NCBI RefSeq assembly: GCF_003797125.1
Contig: NZ_RKKE01000004.1
Span: forward strand, 186,001 to 250,000
Origin: Shewanella frigidimarina
GTDB taxonomy: Bacteria; Pseudomonadota; Gammaproteobacteria; Enterobacterales; Shewanellaceae
Direction of reading: 5' to 3'
Length of the DNA stretch: 64,000 bases
Of the stretch, positions 20,319-29,321 are shown in pieces. Below the pieces are notes generated by a model. It ran no database searches, had not been told where the DNA came from, and was given only the letters and a program-made list of their open reading frames with translations. The translations under genes were made by a program, and so were the position numbers. Each line of letters opens with the position of its first letter. Position 1 is the first letter of the stretch.

Positions 20319-21851
20319 ATGAGTACAGACACTAAAACAAATCTATCAAGACGCCACTTTTTAAAAGCAACCAGTATTACCACCGCAACAGCTGGATTAG
20401 CTTTATCCGGCTTTGCTTCTGCCAAAACAGAGTCAAGCTGCACATCATTACCAGATAAATGGGATGAGACCTATGATGTCGTTGTTGTCGGTAGTGGATT
20501 TGCAGGTTTATCTGCCGCCATCGAAGCTAAAAACGCTAAATCATCAGTTGTGGTACTTGAAAAAATGCCTGTTCCTGGTGGCAACTCAACCATCAATGGT
20601 GGCGGTATGGCCGTCGTCGGCAGTGATATTCAAAAAGCCAATGGTGTAACAGACTCTGTTGATGCAATGCTTGCTGATATGTATAAAGCGGGTCTTGGTC
20701 TTAACTACCCTAAACAAGCACGTATGGTTGCCGAACAATCTAACGATGCATTTGAATGGTGCCGAGATTATCTTGGTGTGAAATTCAAAGAAAAACTCGC
20801 ACAATTCGGCGGGCACTCAATCCCAAGAACACATACCACTTATAACCAATCTGGTTCAGGTATCGTGCACCCAATGTTAGAAAAAGCAAAAGAACTAGGT
20901 ATCCCACTCAAAAAGAAAGTCTTCGTAAAACGCCTAATAAGCAATAAAGAAGGCAGAATTGTAGGACTTGAGGTGATCACTAAATTCAAGCCTGGTAAAG
21001 AAAACTCTACTGCAACACATTTCATCAAAGCCAATAAAGGCGTTGTGATGGCATCTGGTGGCTTTGCTGCCGACGTGGTTTATCGCTCATCCCAAGATCC
21101 TAGATTAACAGAAGAGCTTGCAACAACAAATCACATGGGAGCCACTTCTGAATGTTTAAAAGAAATGATCCGTGTTGGCGCAAATCCAGTGCAACTTTCT
21201 TGGATCCAATTAGGGCCATGGGCTTCACCAGATGAAAAAGGCTTTGGTCTTGCTCCTATTTTCGCTGCTTACTCAGCCTTTACTCACGGGGTGATGGTTA
21301 ATCCTGAATCCAGTGAGCGTTTCGTTGACGAACTTGCTGACCGTAAAGTGCGTGCCGATGCCATTATCAAAACCGGTAATGTCGCCGTCGCGATTTGTGA
21401 TGCAAAAGGAGTCAAAGCTTCTATGCATGTTATGCCTAAGCTACTTGATCGAAAAGTAGTACATACCTTTGACACCATTCAAGCCCTAGCTGCTCACTAT
21501 AATATGTCGGCTAAAACGCTAGAGGCACAAATACAACGTTATAACAGCTATGTTTTAGCAAAAAATGACCCTGAGTTTAATAAACCGTTCTCAATGAATC
21601 AGCAACCAATTGTCGAAGCACCTTTCTATGCTGTTCGTTTATGGCCTAAAGCACATCACACAATGGGCGGTGTTGAAATCGATACAGAAGCAAGAGTCAT
21701 CAACATTGCCACACGAGAAACCATTCCAGGATTGTTTGCATGTGGTGAATCGACAGGGGGCACCCATGGCGCTTGTCGCCTAGGTACTGTAGCCATTCCC
21801 GACTGCATCGTGTTTGGTCGTATTGCCGGTAAAAATGTAGCAAAAGCATAA
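20319..21851 (+). CDS. Tat-exported flavin reductase subunit, flavocytochrome c family
   Basis: 510 residues. The Tat signal is SRRHFLKA (residues 10-17) followed by a hydrophobic stretch; FAD is bound by VVVGSGFAG (56-63). It is the flavin part of the Fcc3/UrdA type without a heme domain. Fumarate-reductase landmarks kept: an Arg aligned with the proton donor (R342), HHTMGG (446-451) and GACRLGTVAIPD (R487). The His of the IQAHPT motif that binds fumarate is replaced: IQLGPW with G299. So it probably reduces another enoate such as urocanate, an acrylate or a cinnamate. It is periplasmic and would take electrons from the tetraheme cytochrome at 23186-23518. First gene of the cluster. Confidence 0.88.
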   Translation: MSTDTKTNLSRRHFLKATSITTATAGLALSGFASAKTESSCTSLPDKWDETYDVVVVGSGFAGLSAAIEAKNAKSSVVVLEKMPVPGGNSTINGGGMAVVGSDIQKANGVTDSVDAMLADMYKAGLGLNYPKQARMVAEQSNDAFEWCRDYLGVKFKEKLAQFGGHSIPRTHTTYNQSGSGIVHPMLEKAKELGIPLKKKVFVKRLISNKEGRIVGLEVITKFKPGKENSTATHFIKANKGVVMASGGFAADVVYRSSQDPRLTEELATTNHMGATSECLKEMIRVGANPVQLSWIQLGPWASPDEKGFGLAPIFAAYSAFTHGVMVNPESSERFVDELADRKVRADAIIKTGNVAVAICDAKGVKASMHVMPKLLDRKVVHTFDTIQALAAHYNMSAKTLEAQIQRYNSYVLAKNDPEFNKPFSMNQQPIVEAPFYAVRLWPKAHHTMGGVEIDTEARVINIATRETIPGLFACGESTGGTHGACRLGTVAIPDCIVFGRIAGKNVAKA

Positions 21852-21920
21852 CAACTATAACGACTGGGCAAAATGCCCAGTCGACGAATATTGATGAACT
21901 TATGAAAGAGAAAAATCATT

Positions 21921-23123
21921 ATGAATAAATTATATGCACGTAAACCATTAGTAACAGCTGTCGCTATTGCAATACCGCTTATGCTTGGCACGGCCTCGGT
22001 TAATTCGGCAGAATTTGATATCGCAGACACTAAAGTGACTGTCGGTGGTTACGCTAAATTTATGCTGAATTACGATACCGACGGTACGATAACGGCCCCA
22101 TTTAATGGCGATCTTTATAGTGTTTATACCACTCCAATTGATGGCTCTGCCAACGCAGAAAAATCGGATTTACACATGACGGCAAGAGAAAGCCGCTTAT
22201 TCATTAAAACCGCATCAGAAAATAAATATGGCACATTAAAGACTTATGTTGAAGGAGACTTTTTTGCCGACATCGATAGTGATGGCCCAACTTGGTCTAA
22301 TAGTAACGGCTTCAGGATCCGCCATGCATATGGTGAGATGACCATGGGTAAACACGTGGTTCTAGCGGGGCAAACATGGTCTAACTTCATGGATTTTGCA
22401 GGCATCATGCCATCGATGGATTTCGCCACCGATCCTGGAACCACGTTTGTCCGCCAGCCTCAAGTTCGCTACCAATACAATATAGGTAAAGGTCAATACA
22501 CTTCAATCAGTCTTGAAAACCCAACGCTTGGACTAACAGCCGCAGGCCCTTATACCCTAGTCAATAACGGTTCAAGTGAAGATGTCATGCCAGATATTAT
22601 CGCCAAGTACTTTTACGCTAATAGTAGAGTTACTTTTTCACCGAGAGTCGTGATCCGTCGATTTGAACTAGAAGGTGATGATGCTTTTGGTTATGGCCTA
22701 GCATTAAACACTAGCCTTAAATTTGGAGACGGTCATAAGGCAGTTCTCGGCTTAATGTACGGTGATGGTATTGGTCGCTATGCTGGTCTAGGTTTTAATG
22801 CCGGTGCCGGTATCAATGCTGATGGGGAAACAGATACCTTAGAATACAGCAGCATTACTGGCGGAGTCGTTTTTGCGCTTCAACAAAATATGCGATTAGC
22901 CATTGGTGCAGGTTATTCAGAACAAGACGAGAAAGGCCTTGAAGACGGTATTCTTACTGAATATGCCAATAAAACAGCCTTCTCTTGGCATACCAATCTA
23001 TTTTGGAATATTACACCGGATATTGAATGGGCAGTAGGCGTCACCATGGGTGATGTCGAAAACATGGCCGATAAAGAAGGTGATATGACACGCTTTCAAA
23101 CTTATGTGAAATATACCTTCTAA
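21921..23123 (+). CDS. DcaP-like outer-membrane porin
   Basis: 400 residues with a signal peptide (about 1-29, ending SVNSA) and then strands starting KVTVGGYAKFMLNYD, typical of DcaP-like trimeric porins. The protein ends in an aromatic (YVKYTF), the usual signal for outer-membrane insertion. DcaP members take up organic acids. Lying 69 bp after the flavin reductase and 62 bp before the cytochrome, it probably brings the acceptor into the periplasm. The ribosome site AAAGAGAAAAATC precedes the ATG. Confidence 0.82.
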   Translation: MNKLYARKPLVTAVAIAIPLMLGTASVNSAEFDIADTKVTVGGYAKFMLNYDTDGTITAPFNGDLYSVYTTPIDGSANAEKSDLHMTARESRLFIKTASENKYGTLKTYVEGDFFADIDSDGPTWSNSNGFRIRHAYGEMTMGKHVVLAGQTWSNFMDFAGIMPSMDFATDPGTTFVRQPQVRYQYNIGKGQYTSISLENPTLGLTAAGPYTLVNNGSSEDVMPDIIAKYFYANSRVTFSPRVVIRRFELEGDDAFGYGLALNTSLKFGDGHKAVLGLMYGDGIGRYAGLGFNAGAGINADGETDTLEYSSITGGVVFALQQNMRLAIGAGYSEQDEKGLEDGILTEYANKTAFSWHTNLFWNITPDIEWAVGVTMGDVENMADKEGDMTRFQTYVKYTF

Positions 23124-23185
23124 CAAACCAATATTGCAGCGGTGATAGCAAAAACCGCTGCGTGTTCTCTGACTGGATGACCATT

Positions 23186-23518
23186 ATGGACAAAAAACTG
23201 ATATTAACGTTACTTACTGTACTCACGCTTTTTTTTACACACTATGCAAGCGCTAAAACAATGAAATCCCACCACAAAAATGCGGGATTGAACTGTGCAG
23301 ATTGTCACATCAGCAAACCTTTTGAAGCAGCACCAATGGAACAGTGTTTAACGTGTCACGAATTACCGCAAAAAAAACAAGACTATCATGGTGCCCCCGA
23401 CAAACATGACTCACCTCATTACGGCGTAGAACTTGAGTGTGAGAACTGTCATGCAGAACATGAAACGTCAGAAAACTTTTGTAATAACTGCCATGAGTTT
23501 GAATTTAACGTACCTTAA
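23186..23518 (+). CDS. periplasmic tetraheme cytochrome c
   Basis: 110 residues from ATG 23186 (MDKKLILTLLTVL); a longer frame begins at a GTG 24 bases upstream but would put acidic residues before the signal peptide. After a cleavable signal ending in HYASA there are four CxxCH sites: CADCH, CLTCH, CENCH and CNNCH, with extra histidines for bis-His ligation. It resembles the heme domain of Fcc3 and the cytochrome partners of two-subunit flavin reductases. It most likely passes electrons from the quinol pool (via CymA or similar) to the flavin subunit two genes upstream. Confidence 0.93.
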   Translation: MDKKLILTLLTVLTLFFTHYASAKTMKSHHKNAGLNCADCHISKPFEAAPMEQCLTCHELPQKKQDYHGAPDKHDSPHYGVELECENCHAEHETSENFCNNCHEFEFNVP

Positions 23519-23568
23519 ATAATTAACATGTCCATAATTTTTTAATTATAAACAAGTCACTACAAATA

Positions 23569-23605
23569 ACGCCTTAGACATATTTAAGGCGTCTCCCCTC
23601 TTTTT
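23569..23605 (+). terminator. terminator after the cytochrome gene
   Basis: ACGCCTTA and TAAGGCGT arms, an 8-base loop, and a T run at 23600-23605. It separates the three structural genes from the activator gene, which must have its own promoter in 23606-23716. Confidence 0.78.
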
Positions 23606-23716
23606 AGTCAGTAACAATTAAGATACTTTTTTAAATCATATAAGTAAGAAGACCCTCACTGAAATGCAACATTAGTGATGTTACGCTCCCTACAACAGTT
23701 AAATAGATGGATGTAG

Positions 23717-25354
23717 ATGAAAACATCACAATTAGATCTTCGTGAACTCCTAGCATTTAAACCTCATGGCGGCACAATGAGTTTTCTTGGCCAAAGAGCA
23801 TACCTTACGGACATGGTATCTCACGGTATGCTCAGAAAAGAGTTACTCAAGACCATAGGGGAAAAAGCTACACGAACGATAATAACTCGTTCTGGGTTTA
23901 TAAGAGGTTGGCTATTAGCAGAACAAATAAAACGAAAAATGCCTGAAGTATGGTCAGAAGCACGTCAGGGGAAATTAGGTCCAATGATTTGCTCTATGTT
24001 TGGTTTTGGCGAAGTACTTACGAGTCAGCGCACCGATGGACTGTCAGACGCCCCACTGGTTGAAACTTACTTTATTGGTTCATATGAAGCCGATCAGGAA
24101 CTTCGTTTAAATGGACAATCTACTGATGTCGCTTGTTGGGAGCAAGTGGGGTTCGCAAGCGGTTATGTTTCAAATGTACAACAACGCACAGTTTATTTTA
24201 TTGAGCCAGAATGCCAAGCAAAAGGCGACTGTCACTGCCGCCTAGTCGGAAATTATATCGATCAATGGGGTGATGAAGCCTTACCCCTTCTGCAATATTA
24301 TAATGGGATCAACAACGACAACATTAAATCCGAAGTACAAGACATATTAAAAATTGAAGAGTATTTTCCTCGAGACTCTAATATCAATTTAAGCGCTAAA
24401 AACAATTTTTCCCACAGTAGTTATCCCATTAGCAATAGCCATCCGATGCAAAAACTCATCGAAATGGCCATTAACGTGGCTAAGGTGCCCACATCAATTT
24501 TAGTCACAGGTGAAAGTGGCGTAGGTAAGGAGAAATTAGTTGATTTTATTCATCGCCACTCCGATAGAAATAATAAACCCTTACTGGCAATAAACTGCGG
24601 TGCACTAACTGAATCTCTATTAGACAGTGAACTATTTGGCCATGTAAAAGGCGCGTTTACAGGGGCTGAAAATAACAAAATGGGATTGATCGAAAGTGCC
24701 AACGGTGGAACACTATTCCTCGATGAAGTCGGCGAACTTTCTCCCTCAATGCAAACTAAACTACTGCGAGTGATTCAAGAAAAACAAATTCGCCGAGTGG
24801 GTGACAACAATATCAAAGATGTCGATGTTCGAATAATATCGGCAACCAATAAAGATTTAGAAGCAGCGGTTGAAGCAGGTGATTTCCGTCAAGACCTTTA
24901 CTACCGACTCAATGTTATCGAACTCAAAATCCCTCCACTAAGGAATCGAGGAGAAGATATTTTACCCTTAGCGCGCTGTTTTCTGTCCGATTTCAATGAA
25001 AAACTGGGTAGAAAAATCACTGGTTTTAACTACAAAACAGCAGATTTATTACTCAACTACGACTGGCCAGGCAATATTCGTCAACTCGCCAATACGATTG
25101 AACGGGCGGTAGTGTTAAGTCCTGGGCCACAGATTATGCCTGAAGACTTACCAGAAGAATTTCATCAAAATATCACTAAACCATCGATAAATAATGGTAT
25201 TAAACCACTTAATACCATTGAAAAAGACTATATAGTCTCGGTATTAGAAACCCTAAATAATAACAAAGCACTCACCGCCAAAAAACTCGGAATGAGCCTC
25301 GCGACCCTATATCGAAAGTTGAAAGAGTATGATGAACTTCAAAATTTCGATTAA
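23717..25354 (+). CDS. sigma54-dependent activator, XylR/V4R sensor type
   Basis: 545 residues. The N-terminal activator domain of XylR/DmpR type (about 1-150) is followed by a V4R-like segment with cysteines (ECQAKGDCHC near 170). The AAA+ domain has Walker A GESGVGKE, the sigma54 contact loop GAFTGA, Walker B LFLDEVGEL and the R-finger region LNVIELKIPPLRNR. A Fis-type helix-turn-helix (AKKLGMSLATLYRKLKEY) closes it. XylR-type domains bind small aromatic or organic effectors directly, so this protein probably senses the substrate of the reductase and opens the promoter at 20203. Same strand, 198 bp after the cytochrome. Confidence 0.93.
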   Translation: MKTSQLDLRELLAFKPHGGTMSFLGQRAYLTDMVSHGMLRKELLKTIGEKATRTIITRSGFIRGWLLAEQIKRKMPEVWSEARQGKLGPMICSMFGFGEVLTSQRTDGLSDAPLVETYFIGSYEADQELRLNGQSTDVACWEQVGFASGYVSNVQQRTVYFIEPECQAKGDCHCRLVGNYIDQWGDEALPLLQYYNGINNDNIKSEVQDILKIEEYFPRDSNINLSAKNNFSHSSYPISNSHPMQKLIEMAINVAKVPTSILVTGESGVGKEKLVDFIHRHSDRNNKPLLAINCGALTESLLDSELFGHVKGAFTGAENNKMGLIESANGGTLFLDEVGELSPSMQTKLLRVIQEKQIRRVGDNNIKDVDVRIISATNKDLEAAVEAGDFRQDLYYRLNVIELKIPPLRNRGEDILPLARCFLSDFNEKLGRKITGFNYKTADLLLNYDWPGNIRQLANTIERAVVLSPGPQIMPEDLPEEFHQNITKPSINNGIKPLNTIEKDYIVSVLETLNNNKALTAKKLGMSLATLYRKLKEYDELQNFD

Positions 25355-25714
25355 CATAAATCATTTAGTAAACGATTAAAAGACAGCGATATAATCTAAA
25401 TCTACGTAACAAAGAGATAAAGATAGACTACCATCACGATGTTTTATTCACCGAGCAATCATTGCTCATCAATGAATAGATAATTGTACGACGGACATGA
25501 ATCAAGCAATGAATACACTGGACATTAAGTTTGTTTGAATAACAAATAGATTAAGAGTTTTGTCATCTTGATGAGCTAAGAAGTTTCAGGTGCTATCGAG
25601 TCGACGTCGGGAAGGCTCAACATTGGTACCATGTTACAAACCAATCCAACAAACACGGCTACAAATAAGTCCATCTGATAGAAATAATAAAATCAATAAA
25701 TCGCAGATATAAAA
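25355..25714. other. intergenic region left of the mobile element
   Basis: About 360 bp without a supported gene, between the activator stop and the terminator that once served the tRNA-Leu gene. AT-rich; I see no operator. Confidence 0.4.
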
Positions 25715-25742
25715 AAGCCCCGTTCAATTAAGAACGGGGCTT
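25715..25742 (-). terminator. orphan terminator, original 3' flank of tRNA-Leu
   Basis: Perfect stem AAGCCCCGTTC with its complement around AATTAA, with the T run on the minus strand (25711-25716). It lies just beyond the orphan tRNA-Leu 3' fragment and is oriented to end a minus-strand tRNA. I infer it was the chromosomal terminator of tRNA-Leu before the element inserted. Confidence 0.75.
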
Positions 25743-25750
25743 CCAAATGA

Positions 25751-25806
25751 TGGTACCTGAGGTCGGACTCGAACCGACACGCCGTGAAGCAGGGGATTTT
25801 GAATCC
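25751..25806 (-). repeat. attL, orphan 3' fragment of tRNA-Leu
   Basis: 56 bp identical to 40754-40809. It covers the tRNA from the anticodon arm to the CCA end; beyond 25806 the match stops and no 5' half exists, so it is not a working tRNA. Confidence 0.93.
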
Positions 25807-25966
25807 TTGAAATTGAGTATGGTCTAATTAGAACTAAGTGTGTTTAGGTTACTGTAATGTACAATTAAGGTGTATCCAGTTGGTTTTAATTATTTGTCAG
25901 ATACTCGCATAAGGCTCACATGCGTTGCTAACAGATTCTATGAATATACATTCAACAGTATCGAAC

Positions 25967-26187
25967 GGCATTGTTGACTAAATAAGTGAACTTTTAAGGT
26001 TCGTTGCGTTCAGAACCTCTGAACACATCATAGGAATCGATACCAGATGGGAAAATCCAAGCAACGCATCACTAACTGGCCTGAATATAGCAAAGCATTG
26101 GTCAATCGAGGTCCACACTCTTTCTGGATAGATGAACAAGCGATGAAACAGTGGTGCTGCTCCGAGCATCATATATCAACAAGTTAA
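25967..26187 (+). pseudogene. IS5-family transposase remnant
   Basis: A left-end-like sequence GGCATTGTTGACTAAATAAG at about 25967 precedes a short frame, ATG 26047 to TAA 26187, reading MGKSKQRITNWPEYSKALVN and then RGPHSFWIDEQAM. This is the N-terminus of IS5-group transposases. The match ends after about 40 residues in unrelated sequence and no catalytic DDE part follows, so only the 5' end of the insertion sequence survives. Confidence 0.75.
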
Positions 26188-26225
26188 TTGACAAAGTTAT
26201 TTATTACATAGAAAACTCAAAAATG

Positions 26226-27788
26226 TTACTCGAAATTAAAAGTATTAACGTATTCATGATCTAAGCCGGCTTCAATTGCTATTTCCTTCAAGTTTATTCG
26301 ATTGAGAAGAGCTACTGTTATTGGTCTTTTATTATCCGTGAACACGATTGAATTTATAAATTTTTTGCAGACTTCTGATGATAATAAGGTGTAAACGAGA
26401 TTTGCTTCTTCTTTTGTTTCAAAGCCTAGCATATAACAAGTATCATCTAAAACTATCGCTTTATCATTGAATAACCCCACCTTTGCAAATGAAAAATTTT
26501 TATACATGCCTGAAATGGCTACCTTGTATGGTTTGAATGTGTAATCTCCAACACCAAATATTGAGAATCTAGGAGAGTTCTTGTAGATAGAACTTTTTCT
26601 ACCATCGAGTTTTTCTGAGTTTTCAATAAGATATTGCCATGTAAGTGGAGCTATAGTTGATATATGATTAGTTTCATCACCAATTTTTTTTTGTGTTACA
26701 ATCATAAATTTAACAGGAGGAGGGAGGATCTCTTTTGCTAAATTTGAACTTTTATACATTGGATAAACAAAATCTCGTTCTATATTAACCTTTTCCTTAT
26801 TTCCATTTTCTAATTTGTCACCGTGTAACGTTAACTCCATAACCTTTGATGCATCATGTTTTACACCAGAACGCCATTTGAACTCTGAACCTTTATCAAT
26901 ATGACACAAATTAATATAATCATTAATGTTAGACACTAACCTACTATCAACAACTCCCATAATTTTGTATGGTTCATTCCAATTCTGAGCATTATAAACC
27001 TCACATCTGACACCGTTTTGTTGAAAGTCACAGCCACTCGCCTGAAAAAGACAAGCATCGACGGAAACATCAAAATGTTTTTTTGCATCAATTTCTTTAA
27101 TTGAAATATTATTTATAGATAAATTGTTTTTATCGATAAATTGGATAAGCTTTCTTGCTACTGAAGTTTTAATAAGAAATGCGATTCCTGAATCGCTCCC
27201 AGAGATAATCTCTAATAGCTTTATTAGCATCCACTCTGAAATATCAAAGTTACTTTTTCCAGTCATAGCTTCCAGACCTTTCAAGCCATGGAAGTTAGCT
27301 TTTTCAGGAAGGTTTTGACTTGATAACTTACCAAGCTCTGAATTTGTAACCCAAGGTGGATTTCCTATAAATAAAGTTTTACCATTAAACTTCCCCTTAT
27401 CCCATTCTATTTCAAAAAAATCTTGCTGTTTAACTAGGTTAACATCCTGCTCAAAAAGTTTATTTATTCTTTTATTGGCTTCCTCTGTATAAATTGGGTT
27501 TATTTCCCACCCTTCTAATTTTTCATGTGGAATTGATTGTTGGGCTAGTGAAATAAGGAATGAACCGAGGCCACACGTTGGCTCAATGATGAGTTCATAA
27601 GAATTAATATCACCTAAAGACGATATTACATTGGAAGATAATGCTAATGGTGTTTGAAAATCACCAAACTCAACTTTTTTTAATTTTTCAGTCAATTTAA
27701 GAACCTTAGTTAAATAGGGCGAAATCGCGAACGTTTTTTGAGCACTAACTGCTGGCTGGTTAAATGAGCTGAGCTTAAAGCGAACCAC
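26226..27788 (-). CDS. N6-adenine DNA methyltransferase of a restriction-modification system
   Basis: 520 residues. The SAM site is EPTCGLGSFLISLA (about 88-101) and the catalytic motif IV is GNPPW (about 141-145), the order of gamma/Eco57I-like adenine methyltransferases. A C-terminal recognition-type region of about 250 residues follows. The frame starts at GTG 27788 with no good ribosome site, 9 bp after a perfect 27-bp palindrome, which suggests a leaderless or self-controlled message. The putative nuclease at 28836-29321 lies on the same strand but is separated by two tRNA-Glu genes. If that nuclease is not a partner, this is a solitary methyltransferase. Confidence 0.8.
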   Translation of the reverse strand: MVRFKLSSFNQPAVSAQKTFAISPYLTKVLKLTEKLKKVEFGDFQTPLALSSNVISSLGDINSYELIIEPTCGLGSFLISLAQQSIPHEKLEGWEINPIYTEEANKRINKLFEQDVNLVKQQDFFEIEWDKGKFNGKTLFIGNPPWVTNSELGKLSSQNLPEKANFHGLKGLEAMTGKSNFDISEWMLIKLLEIISGSDSGIAFLIKTSVARKLIQFIDKNNLSINNISIKEIDAKKHFDVSVDACLFQASGCDFQQNGVRCEVYNAQNWNEPYKIMGVVDSRLVSNINDYINLCHIDKGSEFKWRSGVKHDASKVMELTLHGDKLENGNKEKVNIERDFVYPMYKSSNLAKEILPPPVKFMIVTQKKIGDETNHISTIAPLTWQYLIENSEKLDGRKSSIYKNSPRFSIFGVGDYTFKPYKVAISGMYKNFSFAKVGLFNDKAIVLDDTCYMLGFETKEEANLVYTLLSSEVCKKFINSIVFTDNKRPITVALLNRINLKEIAIEAGLDHEYVNTFNFE

Positions 27789-27796
27789 CGAAATTA

Positions 27797-27823
27797 ATAT
27801 ACTTGAACGCAGTTCAAGTATAT
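27797..27823. promoter_or_regulatory. perfect palindrome ahead of the methyltransferase gene
   Basis: Two perfect 12-base arms (ATATACTTGAAC and its complement) around GCA, ending nine bases before the GTG start. It may be an operator for the methyltransferase itself or for a controller protein, and it overlaps where a promoter or leaderless start would lie. Direct structure seen; function inferred. Confidence 0.65.
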
Positions 27824-28447
27824 AGTTTAAACATACTATTCAAAAAAGAGCGCGCTCAAGCGGTTGCCCTACTTAGTTAAACCTGTTTGTTTATCAGTTA
27901 GATTAATATTCCACCGTATTTTAACTTACTTGGTACAGTTAAATAAATAATTTTGGTTTTTTTTGTCATAACGTCTATGTGAAATTCATCTTTGATACTT
28001 ATTATTCTTCGACTTTACTGTTCCAGCTCTTACGTTCAGCAACCTACTCATCTTCAATCATACTCCGGTAATATTTTTAAGTCACACTAAACAATAGTCG
28101 TCACTACATGAATCCCCTTAGATGACCGCCTCTTACTTTAAAAAACTTTGCCGCAAATCATTAAAACTCTGATTTATTTAGCTTTTTACGACTTGGTCAT
28201 AATATAACCTAATAAATGTGTAGATAGAGAAAATGATTGACTAATTATTTATTAGAACATAGAATGCGCACGCTTTCAGTCTTCAAGATTAAGTAAAACC
28301 TTACAGTTATTAAGATTTTACCCGATGACATTGACATATTGAAAATAAAATCCAGCAATCTAGGTCATGCTGGATTTGACTATATATTTGATTTATGGCG
28401 AAGCAAGTCAGTTAGAGGGTTATTTTAATTCTCTTGATGCAATATGT
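27824..28447. other. AT-rich gap between methyltransferase and tRNA-Glu
   Basis: About 620 bp with stops in all frames and no supported gene. The 3' part must contain the promoter of the first tRNA-Glu. An 11-bp string GCGGTTGCCCT near 27860 recurs near 29986, perhaps traces of a lost insertion. Confidence 0.35.
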
Positions 28448-28523
28448 GTCCCTATCGTCTAGAGGCCTAGGACACCGCCCTTTCACGGCGGTAACAGGGG
28501 TTCGAATCCCCTTAGGGATACCA
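28448..28523 (+). tRNA. tRNA-Glu (TTC), first copy
   Basis: 76 bases with encoded CCA. The acceptor arms GTCCCTA and TAGGGAT pair fully. The anticodon arm CCGCC-CTTTCAC-GGCGG gives TTC, and GGTTCGAATCC is the T arm. It is identical to the copy 241 bp downstream and lies inside the element. It should be functional. Confidence 0.96.
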
Positions 28524-28688
28524 CATAAAAAAAAAGGGTGTAGCGTACTAGGTCATGCTGTTTCCTTTGGCTTTAAAACTGCATATTGTTAAAGCTAAAA
28601 AAAAAGAATTGACTCAATTTTGAGTGAATAGTTAAGTTAATCTTTGATTTCCCTAACTCGATAGTCTTGATTGTTTTGCAATCTTAGT

Positions 28689-28764
28689 GTCCCTATCGTC
28701 TAGAGGCCTAGGACACCGCCCTTTCACGGCGGTAACAGGGGTTCGAATCCCCTTAGGGATACCA
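28689..28764 (+). tRNA. tRNA-Glu (TTC), second copy
   Basis: Same 76-base sequence as the gene at 28448, with its own upstream -35-like TTGACT near 28610 and an AGTGA/TCACT hairpin with flanking A and T runs just after it, a likely terminator. The spacers around the copies differ, so this is not a recent simple tandem duplication of the whole unit. Confidence 0.96.
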
Positions 28765-28835
28765 CTTTAAAAAAAGTGACCGTTTTACGATCACTTGTCA
28801 ACGCTATTAACTTGCAATGCAAGTCTGATTCAGCT

Positions 28836-29321
28836 TTAGAAATTTTGTATCATATCTCTAATTGCGTCCATCTTTCTAGCTTCTTTTCTCATGAATATTT
28901 CGTAGGCGCTCTTCAATCCTTTATAGAAAGTTTCTATATCTTGATTTTTATCGACAATGAGGTCTTTTGACATTTGTATGACCCCCCAACCTTGAGCTTC
29001 AATGGTTAGACAATCCCAGCTAATTTGATGAACAGGTACTAAGCCTGTATCACTTACGATTTCGATTTCTTTTCCCGTTTTATTATAATCTACAAAAATA
29101 AAGTATAATTCATTCCCCCCTTGCTCAAGCCACTTAATTAATCTTTTTGCTGAAATAATATTTGGGGAGTAGTTATTCTTTGCCAAGTTGTTACTTTTGA
29201 CATTCACTGGTTTTTGTATATCATCGTTCAGTAAAAAATCACCAATTGCCTTCTTTGTTCCCTTTGCATATGCACCATGTTTTTTTGCAATTTCTATTTC
29301 GATTACTCTATAGTCGTCCAT
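28836..29321 (-). CDS. possible restriction endonuclease partner
   Basis: 161 residues, no signal or membrane segment. The middle holds IGDFLLNDDIQKPVNVKSNN, where an acidic residue, a strand and N-V-K could be a PD-(D/E)xK-like centre, followed by LYFIFVDYNK. That pattern and the shared strand with a DNA methyltransferase suggest a type II restriction nuclease. No named family is recognised and the catalytic signature is not perfect. It is flanked by tRNA-Glu genes on one side and an empty, decayed stretch on the other. Alternative: any small cargo protein of the element. Confidence 0.45.
   Translation of the reverse strand: MDDYRVIEIEIAKKHGAYAKGTKKAIGDFLLNDDIQKPVNVKSNNLAKNNYSPNIISAKRLIKWLEQGGNELYFIFVDYNKTGKEIEIVSDTGLVPVHQISWDCLTIEAQGWGVIQMSKDLIVDKNQDIETFYKGLKSAYEIFMRKEARKMDAIRDMIQNF

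Noticed and set aside
20319..21851. Naming the flavin subunit as a fumarate reductase
   Set aside because: The fumarate-contact His is Gly in this protein, so a substrate name would go beyond the sequence.
25751..25806. Second tRNA-Leu gene at the left repeat
   Set aside because: Only the 3' 56 bases exist; no 5' acceptor, D arm or full anticodon stem.
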